This document shows, one piece after another, positions 32,516-42,081 of a stretch of DNA of 45,982 nucleotides. The DNA lies in NCBI GenBank assembly GCA_020024265.1, contig JAHHTW010000016.1, positions 1 to 45,982 on the forward strand, given 5' to 3'. The DNA comes from Anaerotignum sp. (GTDB lineage: Bacteria; Bacillota; Clostridia; Lachnospirales; Anaerotignaceae). Made by a program: the position numbers and the translations under genes. The notes under the pieces are model-generated. The model saw only the letters and a list, made by a program, of their open reading frames with translations, was not told the origin of the DNA and did not search any database. How positions within the stretch are numbered: the stretch's first letter is position 1; each line of letters begins with the position of its first letter.

Positions 32516-32971
32516 ATGGCATTTTTGAATGCAATGAACATCAGCGCTTCCGGGATGACAGCACAAAGAATGCGACTGGATATTGCTGCGGATAATATTA
32601 CCAATGTCAATACAACAAGAACGGAAAATGGTGAGCCATACAGAAGAAAAATGGTGGTTTTTGAATCCATTGAAAACACAAACTTTGGAAGTGTATTGCA
32701 GAGCAAAATGGCACGCAGAGGTAAGGGGAATGCCAATGGCGGCGGTGTACGTGTGACAGAAATTATAGAAGATAACAGAGATTTGAAATCTGTATATGAT
32801 CCAACGCATCCGGATGCAGATGAAAATGGGTATGTACAGATGCCAAATGTCGATCTATTAAAAGAAACCATTGACAGTATGTCCGCAAGCCGTGCATATG
32901 ATGCAAATTTGACAGTATTTAATACAATAAAAACAATGGCAAGCAAGGCGTTGGAGATTGGAAGACAGTAA
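32516..32971 (+). CDS. flgC: Flagellar basal-body rod protein FlgC
   Basis: FlgC is a rod subunit next to FlgB. The 151-residue product has NISASGMTAQRMRLDIAADN and the ANNVTNVNTT-like ITNVNTTRTENGEPYRRK, then the C-terminal GYVQMPNVDLLKETIDSMSA, typical of axial proteins. ATG 32516 has the best spacing to AAAGGAGG; ATG 32510 overlaps it. Confidence 0.95.
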   Translation: MAFLNAMNISASGMTAQRMRLDIAADNITNVNTTRTENGEPYRRKMVVFESIENTNFGSVLQSKMARRGKGNANGGGVRVTEIIEDNRDLKSVYDPTHPDADENGYVQMPNVDLLKETIDSMSASRAYDANLTVFNTIKTMASKALEIGRQ

Positions 32972-33015
32972 CATATGGATGTTCTGTTTGAGTGACAATA
33001 AGGGAGTGTATAACG

Positions 33016-33315
33016 ATGAAGATTTCCGCAATGCAGGAGTTTTCTCCTTTAAAATTATCTTGGGAAAATCAAAATGAAGAACAGAAAGGTGTTGCAGTGC
33101 CCTTTGGGCAAATTTTTCAAAATGCAATACAGGATGTTGCAGAAAATGAAAAAACACTTGAGGAAAGCCAATATATGCTATCCGTTGGAGAAATTGATGA
33201 TGCACATACGGTTCCCATTGCAGCAGCAAATGCGCAGCTCTCTGTGGATTTGATGCTACAACTGCGCAACAAAGCGGTGGAATCCTATAATGAATTGATG
33301 CGTATTGCTTTGTAA
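33016..33315 (+). CDS. fliE: Flagellar hook-basal body protein FliE
   Basis: FliE joins the MS ring to the rod. The 99-residue product is typical in length; its C-terminal half shows the conserved SVGEIDDAHTVPIAAANAQLSVDLMLQLRNKAVESYNELMRI pattern. AGGGAGTGTATAACG precedes the ATG at 33016; an in-frame start at 32992 would cover the ribosome binding site. fliF follows about 67 bases later. Confidence 0.92.
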   Translation: MKISAMQEFSPLKLSWENQNEEQKGVAVPFGQIFQNAIQDVAENEKTLEESQYMLSVGEIDDAHTVPIAAANAQLSVDLMLQLRNKAVESYNELMRIAL

Positions 33316-33382
33316 GCACAAATAACAGCTGTGTGATATACATGGCATTTGTTTGATGAATGATGTGGAAAGGGATTTTATA

Positions 33383-35020
33383 GTGAAAGAACGGATTGAG
33401 GCTATTCGTACAAAAATAACAGAAGCAACGAAGGGCTTAAGTGCAAAAACGAAAAAAATCATTCTTATAGGCATTGCAGCATCATTGCTTGCCTCAATAG
33501 GAATTGCGGTATGGCTCAATAATCGCCCTTATGAAATGTTGTTTTCTGATTTGACAAATGAAGAAGCAAGTGAAATCATGGGCAAGCTGCAAGAACAGGG
33601 CGTAGATTACAAGTACGAAACAACCGGTACCATATTGGTTCCGGAGAATCAGGCAGAACAGCTCAAGGCACAACTGGTATATGAAGGGTATCCCAAAAGT
33701 GGTTTTACCTATGATTATTATTTGTCTAACATTGATTTAACAACATCTGAAAGTGAAAAGGAACAATATAAATTGATGGATCTTCAAGAAAGCTTGCGCT
33801 CTACCATTGCGTTGTTCCCCAATGTGAAAGATGTAAATGTTCTGGTTTCTTTGGCAAAGGATAAAAAATATGTTCTGGATACAGAGGAGGAGAAAAAAGC
33901 AAGCGCATCTGTAACAGTGACAACCGAAAACAAAGAACCTTTAGAAGAAGAAACGGTAAAAGCAATCCAGCGTCTGGTATCCAAGAGTACGCCGGATATG
34001 GAGTTTAGCAACGTTGTAGTCATCTGTAATGGTAAGGATGTCAGCATTACGGAAGAAAGATCACAGGTGGATTCCAACGAATTGAAATTTCAGATTGAGC
34101 AAGCCATTGACGAGAAAATTCGTGAAAAGGTAATGACCGTACTCTTACCTATTTATGGGGAAGAACATGTAGAGGTATCTGTACATAGTGAAGTGGATAT
34201 CAACAAAAAACTCAGAGAAATGATCAATTATTCCGCTGAAGATCCACAAACCAATACCGGTGTGATTTCTGCACAGAATGCAACACAGGAAGTATCCAAA
34301 GACAGAGAAAATCAGGGTGGTGTTCCGGGTGCGGAAACCAATGCTGATATTCCAATTTATACCAGAATCAATACAGACGGTACAGAATCCTACATATTGA
34401 GCGATGGCAGCGTGCAGTATCTGGTAGACCAAATCAAGGAGCAGGAACAAATTGATACCAATACGCTGAAGGATCTGACCATTGCCGTAATCATTGACGG
34501 AAGAAATACAGGCGGAATCTCAAGAGCGAACCTCTCCTCTTTGGTAGCAAAGGCGGCAGGCATTGCTCCGGATCAGCAAAATGACAAAATAGAAATCGTA
34601 ACAGCACCATTCTATTCCGATAAAACAGAACCGATTACAGATGATAAGCCGAAGATGACACAGGATGAAATTCGTCAAATCTTGTTATGGGTTATTGTTG
34701 CAGGTGTTGCATTGTTATTCCTGCTACTGATACTGCTGATACTGCTTAAGAGAAGAAGAAAAAGACGTGAACGCTTTGAGCAGAGCATGCAACAGCAGGC
34801 GTTACAGGCAGCAAACAGAATACCAAACGCAGCTATACCAACAGCAATGTCGCAGGAAAGTATGGATCAGGTCAACAATCTGGATATGGTTGCGGATCTT
34901 TTGGATATTAAGAATGAACGCAGTATGGAATTGAAGAATAAGATTCGTGAGATGACGGAAGAAAGTCCGGAAATTTCGGCACAGACATTGAAAATGTGGC
35001 TGAGAGGAGGTAAGCAGTAA
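33383..35020 (+). CDS. fliF: Flagellar MS-ring protein FliF
   Basis: FliF builds the membrane MS ring on which the flagellum assembles. The product (545 residues from GTG 33383) has two membrane helices, IILIGIAASLLASIGIAVWL near the N-terminus and LLWVIVAGVALLFLLLILLI near the C-terminus, flanking a large periplasm-side region with the YscJ-like FSDLTNEEASEIMGKLQEQG segment. The cytoplasmic tail (LDMVADLLDIKNERS region) should bind FliG. GGAAAGGGATTTTATA supports the GTG; ATG 33356 is an alternative with a poor site. It overlaps fliG by one base. Confidence 0.93.
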   Translation: MKERIEAIRTKITEATKGLSAKTKKIILIGIAASLLASIGIAVWLNNRPYEMLFSDLTNEEASEIMGKLQEQGVDYKYETTGTILVPENQAEQLKAQLVYEGYPKSGFTYDYYLSNIDLTTSESEKEQYKLMDLQESLRSTIALFPNVKDVNVLVSLAKDKKYVLDTEEEKKASASVTVTTENKEPLEEETVKAIQRLVSKSTPDMEFSNVVVICNGKDVSITEERSQVDSNELKFQIEQAIDEKIREKVMTVLLPIYGEEHVEVSVHSEVDINKKLREMINYSAEDPQTNTGVISAQNATQEVSKDRENQGGVPGAETNADIPIYTRINTDGTESYILSDGSVQYLVDQIKEQEQIDTNTLKDLTIAVIIDGRNTGGISRANLSSLVAKAAGIAPDQQNDKIEIVTAPFYSDKTEPITDDKPKMTQDEIRQILLWVIVAGVALLFLLLILLILLKRRRKRRERFEQSMQQQALQAANRIPNAAIPTAMSQESMDQVNNLDMVADLLDIKNERSMELKNKIREMTEESPEISAQTLKMWLRGGKQ

Positions 35021-36027
35021 TGGAAGAAAGTATGTTGACGCCCGAACAAAAGGCGGCTGCTGTGATTATCTCAATGGGAACGGATAAAGCTTCCCAGCTA
35101 TATAAATATCTCAGTGAAGAAGATATTGAAATATTGACCGTGGAAATTGCCAAAATGCGGCATCTCTCGCAAGAAGAAACAGAAAGTGTTTTGGATGAGT
35201 TTTACAAAGAATGTATGACACAAAAGGTGGTAACAGAAGGCGGTTTGGATTATGCAAGAAGCATTTTGGAAAAAGCCTTCGGTCAGCAGACAGCAACCGT
35301 GTTATTGGAAAAAGTGGCAAAATCACTGAAAACCATGCCCTTTTCCTTCGTGCGCAAGCTGGACAGCAAAAACTTGTTTTCCATACTCCAGCACGAACGT
35401 CCGCAGACCATTGCATTGGTATTGTCCTATGCAAATCCCGGACAGGCAGCCGATGTCATTGTTTCTTTGCCAAAAATCAAGCAGCTGCATGTAGTAGAAG
35501 CCATTGCGAAAATGGACAGCGCTTCTCCGGAAGCAATCAAAATTATAGAAATGGAAATCGAGAAGAAGTTTTCCTCTGTGCTTACCACAGATTTTACAAA
35601 AGCAGGCGGTATCGATTATATCGCAGAGGTTATCAACTACATGGATCGCAGCAACGAAAAATATATCTTCGACGAACTGGTGGAAAAGGATGCAAAGCTT
35701 ACCGAGGAAATCAGAAAACGTATGTTTGTATTCGAAGACATTACAGTTATGGACAACCGTTCCATTCAGCGCTTCCTGCGTGACTGTGATCCCAAGGATA
35801 TCGTATTGGCACTCAAGGGCGCAAATGCGGAAGTTGCCAATCTCATATTCTCCAATATGTCTACACGTATGGCAGAATCCATCAAGAGCGATTTGGAGGT
35901 TACCGTCAACGTGCGTATCAAAGACGTGGAAGAAGCGCAGCAGAGAATTGTGGGTGTCATCAGGCAGCTTGAGGAAGCTGGCGAATTAGTCGTCATGAAG
36001 GGCGGAAAGGATGATATCATTGCCTAA
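35020..36027 (+). CDS. fliG: Flagellar motor switch protein FliG
   Basis: FliG carries torque between the stator and rotor. The 335-residue product has the N-terminal FliF-binding domain (LTPEQKAAAVIISMGTDKAS), the middle domain with EHPQT-like HERPQTIALVLSYANPGQAA (about residues 125-145), and the C-terminal domain with the charged torque helix RSIQRFLRDCDPKDIVLALKGA. Its TAATG start couples it to fliF, and AGAGGAGG lies upstream. Confidence 0.95.
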   Translation: MEESMLTPEQKAAAVIISMGTDKASQLYKYLSEEDIEILTVEIAKMRHLSQEETESVLDEFYKECMTQKVVTEGGLDYARSILEKAFGQQTATVLLEKVAKSLKTMPFSFVRKLDSKNLFSILQHERPQTIALVLSYANPGQAADVIVSLPKIKQLHVVEAIAKMDSASPEAIKIIEMEIEKKFSSVLTTDFTKAGGIDYIAEVINYMDRSNEKYIFDELVEKDAKLTEEIRKRMFVFEDITVMDNRSIQRFLRDCDPKDIVLALKGANAEVANLIFSNMSTRMAESIKSDLEVTVNVRIKDVEEAQQRIVGVIRQLEEAGELVVMKGGKDDIIA

Positions 36028-36910
36028 TCTGTTGAAAAGACAGGAACAGGGGGCCTCTGTGGAAAATTATCTGTTCCAAAATGAATATGATCCGGCACAG
36101 CTTTTGGAGGAACGATTGCAGGTGCTTGCACAAAAGAAGCAACAAGAAGCATTGGAGCATGCAGCGGCAGAACATACAGAAAATGCCGAGGACAAGCACA
36201 ACCCCACACATTCTTTGCAGGAGATTGCAGCAGAACGCAAAAAACTGCATGAGGAAGCAGAACGCCTCCACAAACAATGGCAGGAGGAAGAAGCGGCACA
36301 CATAGAGCATTTGCGGCAAATGCAAGAACAAACGCAAAAAGAAACACAGGAGCTTTTGGACAAAGCACAGCATGATGCAGAAATCATACGGCAAGAAGCA
36401 CAAAACCAAGGTTATGCAGATGGCTATGCCAAAGGAGAAGCAGAAGCAAAAGCAGACATTATACAAACAGTTGGCGTAAAGAGCCATGAATTTATGGAAC
36501 AGATTGCAGACGAAATCCGCCAACTGTCTGTAGAAAAAGACGAAATCATTTCCACCTACAAGGATGAGTTGAAAAATTTAGCCATTGCGGTAGCGGAAAA
36601 GGTGATTCAGGTAAGTCTGAAATCCAGTGGTGAAATTGTGGAAAGAATGATATTATCCGCAACCGAACGCTTGAAGGCAAAAGAATGGGTGAAGGTTTAT
36701 ATTTCCAAAACAGATGCGGAAATGATGATAGAAGCAGATCGTGACATTGTAAAAATACTATCCCATTTGTCAGATCATATCCGTGTGGTTGCAATGGAGA
36801 ATGAAAAACAGGGAACTTGTATTTTGGAATTCCCTGACGAAATTATGGATGCAAGTGTCGATACCCAGATGGAAAATATCAAGGAGATTTTGAATCACTT
36901 CGGAAGATAG
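36011..36910 (+). CDS. fliH: Flagellar assembly protein FliH
   Basis: FliH regulates and stabilises the export ATPase FliI. The 299-residue product has a long coiled-coil middle rich in Gln, Glu, Ala and Lys (about residues 30-150) with a glycine-spaced AQNQGYADGYAKGEAEAKAD segment, and a C-terminal domain (DELKNLAIAVAEKVIQVSL, then EWVKVYISKTDAEMM). It overlaps fliG by 17 bases. ATG 36011 sits inside its own AAAGGA site, so TTG 36020 (eight bases after it) may be the true start. Confidence 0.9.
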   Translation: MISLPNLLKRQEQGASVENYLFQNEYDPAQLLEERLQVLAQKKQQEALEHAAAEHTENAEDKHNPTHSLQEIAAERKKLHEEAERLHKQWQEEEAAHIEHLRQMQEQTQKETQELLDKAQHDAEIIRQEAQNQGYADGYAKGEAEAKADIIQTVGVKSHEFMEQIADEIRQLSVEKDEIISTYKDELKNLAIAVAEKVIQVSLKSSGEIVERMILSATERLKAKEWVKVYISKTDAEMMIEADRDIVKILSHLSDHIRVVAMENEKQGTCILEFPDEIMDASVDTQMENIKEILNHFGR

Positions 36911-36935
36911 TGAGGGGATTGTTACGTATAAAAAT

Positions 36936-38225
36936 ATGATCAACACGATCAAACAAACGGAAACCATCAGTCGTATCGGCAAGATTGAAAACATTGTCGG
37001 TATGACGATGGAGGCTTCTGGCGGCAAAGCGGGTATCGGGGATATCAGCAGCATTTACAGCCAGAACAATAAGGGGCGTGTACTGGCAGAGGTGGTTGGC
37101 TTTAAGGATGATAAAGTCCTTTTGATGCCATATGAAAGTACGGATGGCATTATGGCAGGCAGCTTTGTACGCAATACGGGCCAAAGACTGAAGATACCTG
37201 TTGGAGATTTTTTGCAGGGGCGTATCATCAGCGCAATGGGTGAGCCGATTGATGGTTTGGGCGCATTTGAAACCAAGGAGTATTATGCAGTGACAAACAG
37301 CTATATCAATCCCTTGGCACGTCCTCCCATTCGTGAAAAAATGGACTTTGGCATCAAAGCGTTGGATGGTATGTTGACCATCGGCAAGGGGCAAAGAGTG
37401 GGTATCTTTGCCGGCAGTGGTGTCGGGAAGAGTACACTGCTTGGTATGATTGCAAAAAATGTCAAGGCGGATATCAATGTCATCGCTCTGGTGGGTGAAC
37501 GTGGCAGAGAAGTATTGGAATTTGTGGAGAAGGATTTGGGGCCGGAAGGCTTGGCACGTTCTATCTTGGTGGTGGCAACTTCTGATCAGTCACCTATGCT
37601 GCGTATGAAATGCCCCATTGTTGCAACAGCGATTGCAGAGTATTTCAGAGATCAGGGAAAAGATGTTCTATTGATGATGGACTCCTTGACACGTTTTGCA
37701 ATGGCACAAAGAGAAATTGGACTTGCCATTGGCGAGCCGCCAATCGCAAGAGGCTATACGCCTTCTATATATTCAGAATTGCCAAAGCTGTTGGAGCGAA
37801 GCGGTAATTTTGAGAGGGGATCTATTACCGGTATTTATACCGTGCTGGTAGAAGGGGATGATACCAATGAACCGATTGCAGATACGGTGCGAGGAATTTT
37901 AGATGGGCATATTGTGCTCTCCAGAAAGCTGGCAAACAGCAATCATTTTCCGGCAATAGATATCAATGCAAGTATTTCCCGTTTGATGTCTACGGTTGCA
38001 CCAGAGGAGCATTTACACCTCGCAAGCAGATGCAGAGATATTTTGAGTCTGTATAACAAAAATGAAGATTTGATTTCCATTGGTGCATATAAGTCCGGTA
38101 CAAATCCAAGGTTAGACGATGCAATTCGCAGAATTGATAAGCTCAATGCATTTTTGATGCAAGGCATTCATGAAGTATTTACTTATGATCAAGTCATAGA
38201 ACAGATGCGTGAGATCTTGATGTAA
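36936..38225 (+). CDS. fliI: Flagellar export ATPase FliI
   Basis: FliI is the hexameric ATPase of the flagellar type III export apparatus, related to F-type beta subunits. The 429-residue product has Walker A AGSGVGKST (about residues 159-167), GERGREVLEFVEKDLG, Walker B DVLLMMDSLTRFAMAQREIG, and EPPIARGYTPSIYSELPKLLERSG. The GAGGGG site lies about 16 bases before the ATG, unusually far, and no better in-frame start exists, so initiation may be inefficient or coupled to fliH 25 bases upstream. Confidence 0.95.
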   Translation: MINTIKQTETISRIGKIENIVGMTMEASGGKAGIGDISSIYSQNNKGRVLAEVVGFKDDKVLLMPYESTDGIMAGSFVRNTGQRLKIPVGDFLQGRIISAMGEPIDGLGAFETKEYYAVTNSYINPLARPPIREKMDFGIKALDGMLTIGKGQRVGIFAGSGVGKSTLLGMIAKNVKADINVIALVGERGREVLEFVEKDLGPEGLARSILVVATSDQSPMLRMKCPIVATAIAEYFRDQGKDVLLMMDSLTRFAMAQREIGLAIGEPPIARGYTPSIYSELPKLLERSGNFERGSITGIYTVLVEGDDTNEPIADTVRGILDGHIVLSRKLANSNHFPAIDINASISRLMSTVAPEEHLHLASRCRDILSLYNKNEDLISIGAYKSGTNPRLDDAIRRIDKLNAFLMQGIHEVFTYDQVIEQMREILM

Positions 38226-38249
38226 TCGAAGAATGAAAGGGGCTTTGAC

Positions 38250-38705
38250 ATGAAGAAATTTTCATTTCAGCTGGAACCGGTGCTGCAATACAAAAGCGAT
38301 ATATTGGAAATGAAACGCAATGAACACAGCCACGCTTTGAAAGCAGTCGTGGATCAAGAAACATATATTGATCAATTGGAAAATGAAAAAAAATCTTTTC
38401 TTTTGGAATTTAATGAGAAAAAACGTGGTTTTATGACCATTATGGAAGCAAGTATCTACGAAAGCTACTTGCAAAGACAAAATGCGATCATCAAAAAAGA
38501 AAATACAATACTTCAAGAATTGCAAAATGTTGAGCAGGAAAAAAGAAATATCATGATCGAAGCAAAGCGGGAGAAAATGTCCATTGAAAAACTCAAAGAA
38601 ATTCAAGTAGGACAATACAAACAGGCAATGCAGAAGGAAACAGAGCTTTTTATAGAAGAATTTGTATCCAATGCAAGAACACGTGCGCAGCAAGCAAGAC
38701 GTTAA
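38250..38705 (+). CDS. fliJ: Flagellar export protein FliJ
   Basis: FliJ is the small coiled-coil stalk that works with FliI and FlhA. The 151-residue product begins MKKFSFQLEPVLQYKSDILEMK, the family opening, and is predicted nearly all helix, ending in RTRAQQARR. GAAAGGGGCTTTGAC precedes the ATG. The usual order fliI-fliJ-fliK is kept. A strong spacer hairpin follows. Confidence 0.9.
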   Translation: MKKFSFQLEPVLQYKSDILEMKRNEHSHALKAVVDQETYIDQLENEKKSFLLEFNEKKRGFMTIMEASIYESYLQRQNAIIKKENTILQELQNVEQEKRNIMIEAKREKMSIEKLKEIQVGQYKQAMQKETELFIEEFVSNARTRAQQARR

Positions 38706-38732
38706 TATATCATGCAAGCATACAAAAGCGTG

Positions 38733-38777
38733 TAATCGGTTGCCGTCTGTTCCTTGTCCGAAGGATGGCAACCATTA
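38733..38777 (+). other. Hairpin in the fliJ-fliK spacer
   Basis: TAAT-C-GGTTGCC (38733-38744) pairs with GGCAACC-ATTA (38767-38777), with one bulged C, enclosing CCTT/AAGG. A nearby dyad, ATCAAGCA-A-TGCTTGAT (38787-38803), follows. No T-run follows either. An upstream ATG for fliK (38765) lies inside the stem, which argues against its use. Confidence 0.6.
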
Positions 38778-38836
38778 CCATATATCATCAAGCAATGCTT
38801 GATCAAAAAACAAAGAAAAAAGAAAGGAGTGATGAT

Positions 38837-40018
38837 TTGGATATCAACCAAACCATGATGATGTTTTTTCAGGCGGCGCAAAGCAGCAATGCTGCATCTT
38901 TGACAGGTAGGAAAGGCAACAAAGAGAGCTTTGAATCCCTGCTCAATCAAAAAGCCAATGAAAAAGATGCACCATCGAAAGCAGAACAAACAACGAACAA
39001 AAAACCGGAAGATTTGAAAAACAATGGCACGGACAAGGAGTCTGTAACAGATCAGAAGGACACAGAAAGTTTGTTGCCGGAAAATGTGCCGGAGGACTTT
39101 GTTGCAGAAAATGATTTGGGCAACAGTGAATTGCTGGCAGCAATGCTTTTGCATCACAACGATTGGACAGCAGCGCTGCAAAGCCTGCAAACACCGAATG
39201 AAGTGCCTACAGAAGTCGTTGTCGCAGCGCCGGTACAAACAGTTGCAGCAGAAGAAGGCACTGTGGGAAAACAGCCTGCGTTGGTACAGACAGAAAACAG
39301 CACAACCACACAAAATACAGATGCAGAAGCTGTTGTGCCTAAGGCTACAGAGGCTGTAAAACAGCCAAAAGCCCATACAGCTGAGGAACAGCCCCAATTG
39401 GTATCCGAGCAGAAGGTTGTCAAAGAAGCATTGCAGGCATTGCAGGCAGATCATACTGTGGTGCAAAAGAAAGCCGTAGAACCGAGAAAACATGTGGTGA
39501 TACAAGATGGCGCAGAGCAGACACAGGATGAAATACCCAAGGAAATTGTTATGGAAAGCAAGCCTCTGACGCCTGTGGAGGAGATGCGCTATGTCAAAGT
39601 GGCAGATGTGGTGTCTGTGGAAAAGGGAGATGTTGCAGAGCAGCTGGCGGATCAAATTCTGATGAAAAAACAGAATGTATTTGAATTGCAGCTTGATCCG
39701 ATGCACTTGGGTAAAATTCAGGTGAAAGTATCCTTTGAACATGGGGAAACCACCGTATCCATTCTTTGCGCAAGCCAAAAAGCAATGGAAGTATTGTCAG
39801 ATAACAAAGCATCTTTGATTGGACTTTTGGAAAACCGTATGGGACAGGCAGCAAATGTGCAGGTACATACACAGGAGGAGCAGGATCTGTTTTTCCAGCA
39901 TGACCAACAGAACAACAACAAACAGGAACAAAGACAGGAGGATACGCACCAGCAAAAGCAGCGGCAGGATGAGGATACCAATAGCTTCTTACAGCAGCTG
40001 CGCTTAGGATTGGCATAA
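38837..40018 (+). CDS. fliK: Flagellar hook-length control protein FliK
   Basis: FliK measures hook length and switches export specificity. The 393-residue product has a variable, Gln/Glu/Ala-rich middle and the conserved C-terminal domain (QNVFELQLDPMHLGKIQVKVSFEHGETTVSILCAS, about residues 278-312), then LIGLLENRMGQAANVQVH, ending in a Gln-rich tail. TTG 38837 follows AAAGGAG at good spacing; ATG 38765 would overlap a hairpin and lacks a site. The family is hard to identify outside the C-terminus, but position and domain agree. Confidence 0.88.
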   Translation: MDINQTMMMFFQAAQSSNAASLTGRKGNKESFESLLNQKANEKDAPSKAEQTTNKKPEDLKNNGTDKESVTDQKDTESLLPENVPEDFVAENDLGNSELLAAMLLHHNDWTAALQSLQTPNEVPTEVVVAAPVQTVAAEEGTVGKQPALVQTENSTTTQNTDAEAVVPKATEAVKQPKAHTAEEQPQLVSEQKVVKEALQALQADHTVVQKKAVEPRKHVVIQDGAEQTQDEIPKEIVMESKPLTPVEEMRYVKVADVVSVEKGDVAEQLADQILMKKQNVFELQLDPMHLGKIQVKVSFEHGETTVSILCASQKAMEVLSDNKASLIGLLENRMGQAANVQVHTQEEQDLFFQHDQQNNNKQEQRQEDTHQQKQRQDEDTNSFLQQLRLGLA

Positions 40019-40040
40019 CACACAGAAGGGAGGAATTTAT

Positions 40041-40550
40041 TTGAATACATCTACAGATGCAATCACAAGATCATCTTCCGTACAGACAACAAAAGTCGCA
40101 ACAAAGAAAAAAGATCCTACAGAGATGAGCATGCAGACATTTTTACAATTAATGGTTGCACAGATGCAAAATCAGGATCCCATGAACCCTACCAGTCAGG
40201 ATACGTACATGGTACAGATGGCACAGATGGCTTCTTTGCAGGCAATGACAAAGATGAGCGAAGTGACTATGATGACATATGGTGCATCTTTGGCAGGCAA
40301 AGAGGTGACTGTGGGTGAAGTAGACCCAAAAGGGGAAATGAAGGAAATCGTCGGTACCGTAACCGGTGTGACCTTCTATGAAGGTCAGACCATCTTATAT
40401 GTAGATGGGAAACCGTATTCCATGGATCAGCTGTTGGCTGTCGGTAAACTGCCGCCTCCACCAACAAAGCCCGAAGAAAAACCGAATCCAAATCCCGATG
40501 GGACACAGAAGCCGGATGCTGTAGAGCCGGAAAAGACCACTGAGGTATAA
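40041..40550 (+). CDS. flgD: Flagellar hook capping protein FlgD
   Basis: FlgD caps the growing hook. The 169-residue product has the N-terminal signature TFLQLMVAQMQNQDPMNPT (about residues 30-48) followed by a region with YGASLAGKEVTVGEVDPKG, and ends in a Pro/Lys/Glu-rich tail. It starts with TTG at 40041 after AAGGGAGG. It is a short form; the Ig-like domains of larger FlgD proteins are not evident. Confidence 0.91.
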   Translation: MNTSTDAITRSSSVQTTKVATKKKDPTEMSMQTFLQLMVAQMQNQDPMNPTSQDTYMVQMAQMASLQAMTKMSEVTMMTYGASLAGKEVTVGEVDPKGEMKEIVGTVTGVTFYEGQTILYVDGKPYSMDQLLAVGKLPPPPTKPEEKPNPNPDGTQKPDAVEPEKTTEV

Positions 40551-40583
40551 GCATTTCCAAAGGAATGTCATGAAGGAGGTGTT

Positions 40584-40976
40584 ATGTTGATTGAGAACAT
40601 CAATGATTTGAAGCTGCGGCAGCTGCAACCAAAGCCATTTCATGTAGCATCCAATCAAAAAACGGTCAATCAGCCACAAAGCACCTTTGAACAGCTTTTG
40701 CAGGAAAAATTGCAGGGAAAAGAGTCGTTGCAGTTTTCCAAGCATTCCAAAGAACGCATTGTACAGCGGGGCATCGAGATGACAGAGGAACTGCTGGGCA
40801 GAATGAATGAAGCGGCAACAAGTGCGAAGCAAAAGGGCGCAAAGGATGTTGTAATGATTGATAAAGAGGCGGTATTTATTGTAAGTATTCCAAACAATAC
40901 CGTAATTACAGCAATGAATGGAAATGAAATGAAACAGAATATTTTTACAAAGATAGATGGCGCAGTGCTGATATAA
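40584..40976 (+). CDS. Flagellar operon protein (TIGR02530-like)
   Basis: This 130-residue protein matches the small family found between flgD and flgE in Firmicutes and relatives. The conserved core is SKHSKERIVQRGIEMTEELL (about residues 52-71), then GAKDVVMIDKEAVFIVSIPNNTVITA. The function is unknown. AAGGAGGTGTT precedes the ATG. An 81-base spacer with a GACTGT/ACAGTC hairpin (41004-41022) leads to flgE. Confidence 0.85.
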   Translation: MLIENINDLKLRQLQPKPFHVASNQKTVNQPQSTFEQLLQEKLQGKESLQFSKHSKERIVQRGIEMTEELLGRMNEAATSAKQKGAKDVVMIDKEAVFIVSIPNNTVITAMNGNEMKQNIFTKIDGAVLI

Positions 40977-41057
40977 TTGCTGGACCGATCAGGAGGCAAA
41001 AGTGACTGTCTGAAGTACAGTCCACAGCACAACGCTCTGCAGGAGAGGAGAAATAAA

Positions 41058-42029
41058 ATGCTTAGATCAATGTTTTCCGGGGTATCCGGTCTACGTGCAC
41101 ATCAGAATAAAATGGACGTTATTGGTAACAACATTGCAAATGTCAATACCGCAGGCTTCAAAGGCGCACGTGCAACATTTATGGATTCCATTTATCAGTC
41201 TGTACGTAACTCCAGTTCCGGTAACAATGTATACGGCGGTACCAATGCCAGTCAGATGGGTTATGGTTCCCAGCTTGCGTCGGTAGACGTAAACCATACA
41301 ACAGGCAGCTACGAACCGACAGGCTATGGTACAGACTGTATGATCAATGGTGGCGGATATTTTTTGGTTGGCCAGAAAAATATCGCCGGTATTGTCAATG
41401 GTGAGCAGGATAGCCAAGCAAGTACATTGAAGCTGACAAGAGTGGGTAAATTCACTGTAGATGGTGATGGATATTTGGTAGACGCAAACGGGAATGTGGT
41501 ATATGGTTTTCTGTCTATTCCCGCAGCAAACGGCGGTAATAATGAAGCAAATGAAGCATTGACAGGTACCACACCGTGGGCTGCAAACTACGATCAGCTG
41601 ATGCCTCTGCGTGTGCCTGTAAAGAGAGATGATGGTAAGTTTGTCGTAGAATATGGTGCAGATACCACGCCCATGAACTTAAACAACATTTCCATTGATG
41701 AAGGAGGCGTAATCTCTGGTATCGGTGAAGATGGTACTGTTTATAAATTTGGTCAGTTGGGTATTGCCAATGTACCAAACCCCAACGGTTTGGAAAATCA
41801 GGGTCAGTCCTACTACAAAGCCATCAATAACACAGGCTATGTACGTGGCTATGCACCGGGCGCTGGTACAACCGGTAAGCTGGTTTCCAACTGCTTGGAA
41901 ATGTCTAATGTAGATTTGGCAACAGAGTTTTCCAATATGATTACCACACAGAGAGGGTTCCAAGCCTGCTCGAAAATGATTACAGTTTCTGATGAAATGT
42001 TACAGGAATTGGTTAACATGAAACGGTAA
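41058..42029 (+). CDS. flgE: Flagellar hook protein FlgE
   Basis: FlgE polymerises into the hook. The 323-residue product has the N-terminal axial motif MFSGVSGLRAHQNKMDVIGN and NIANVNTAGFKGARATF, and the C-terminal SNVDLATEFSNMITTQRGFQ followed by VSDEMLQELVNMKR. At 323 residues it is a short FlgE with little extra outer domain. ATG 41058 follows GAGAGGAGAAATAAA; the frame is open back to 40977 but has no site there. A strong hairpin follows. Confidence 0.95.
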   Translation: MLRSMFSGVSGLRAHQNKMDVIGNNIANVNTAGFKGARATFMDSIYQSVRNSSSGNNVYGGTNASQMGYGSQLASVDVNHTTGSYEPTGYGTDCMINGGGYFLVGQKNIAGIVNGEQDSQASTLKLTRVGKFTVDGDGYLVDANGNVVYGFLSIPAANGGNNEANEALTGTTPWAANYDQLMPLRVPVKRDDGKFVVEYGADTTPMNLNNISIDEGGVISGIGEDGTVYKFGQLGIANVPNPNGLENQGQSYYKAINNTGYVRGYAPGAGTTGKLVSNCLEMSNVDLATEFSNMITTQRGFQACSKMITVSDEMLQELVNMKR

Positions 42030-42036
42030 AATGTGG

Positions 42037-42042
42037 TATAAT
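42037..42042 (+). promoter_or_regulatory. Extended -10 candidate after flgE
   Basis: TATAAT with an upstream TG (42034-42035, TGG-TATAAT) lies eight bases after the flgE stop. No clear -35 is seen. It may be a secondary promoter for flbD-motAB-fliM. Confidence 0.4.
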
Positions 42043-42081
42043 AGAAAAACCGACTGACAGAAAACGACAAAGTATGATATC

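Noticed and set aside
35211..35783. Second + strand frame of 190 codons inside fliG
   Set aside because: Overlaps fliG in another frame, and lacks a ribosome binding site or domain.
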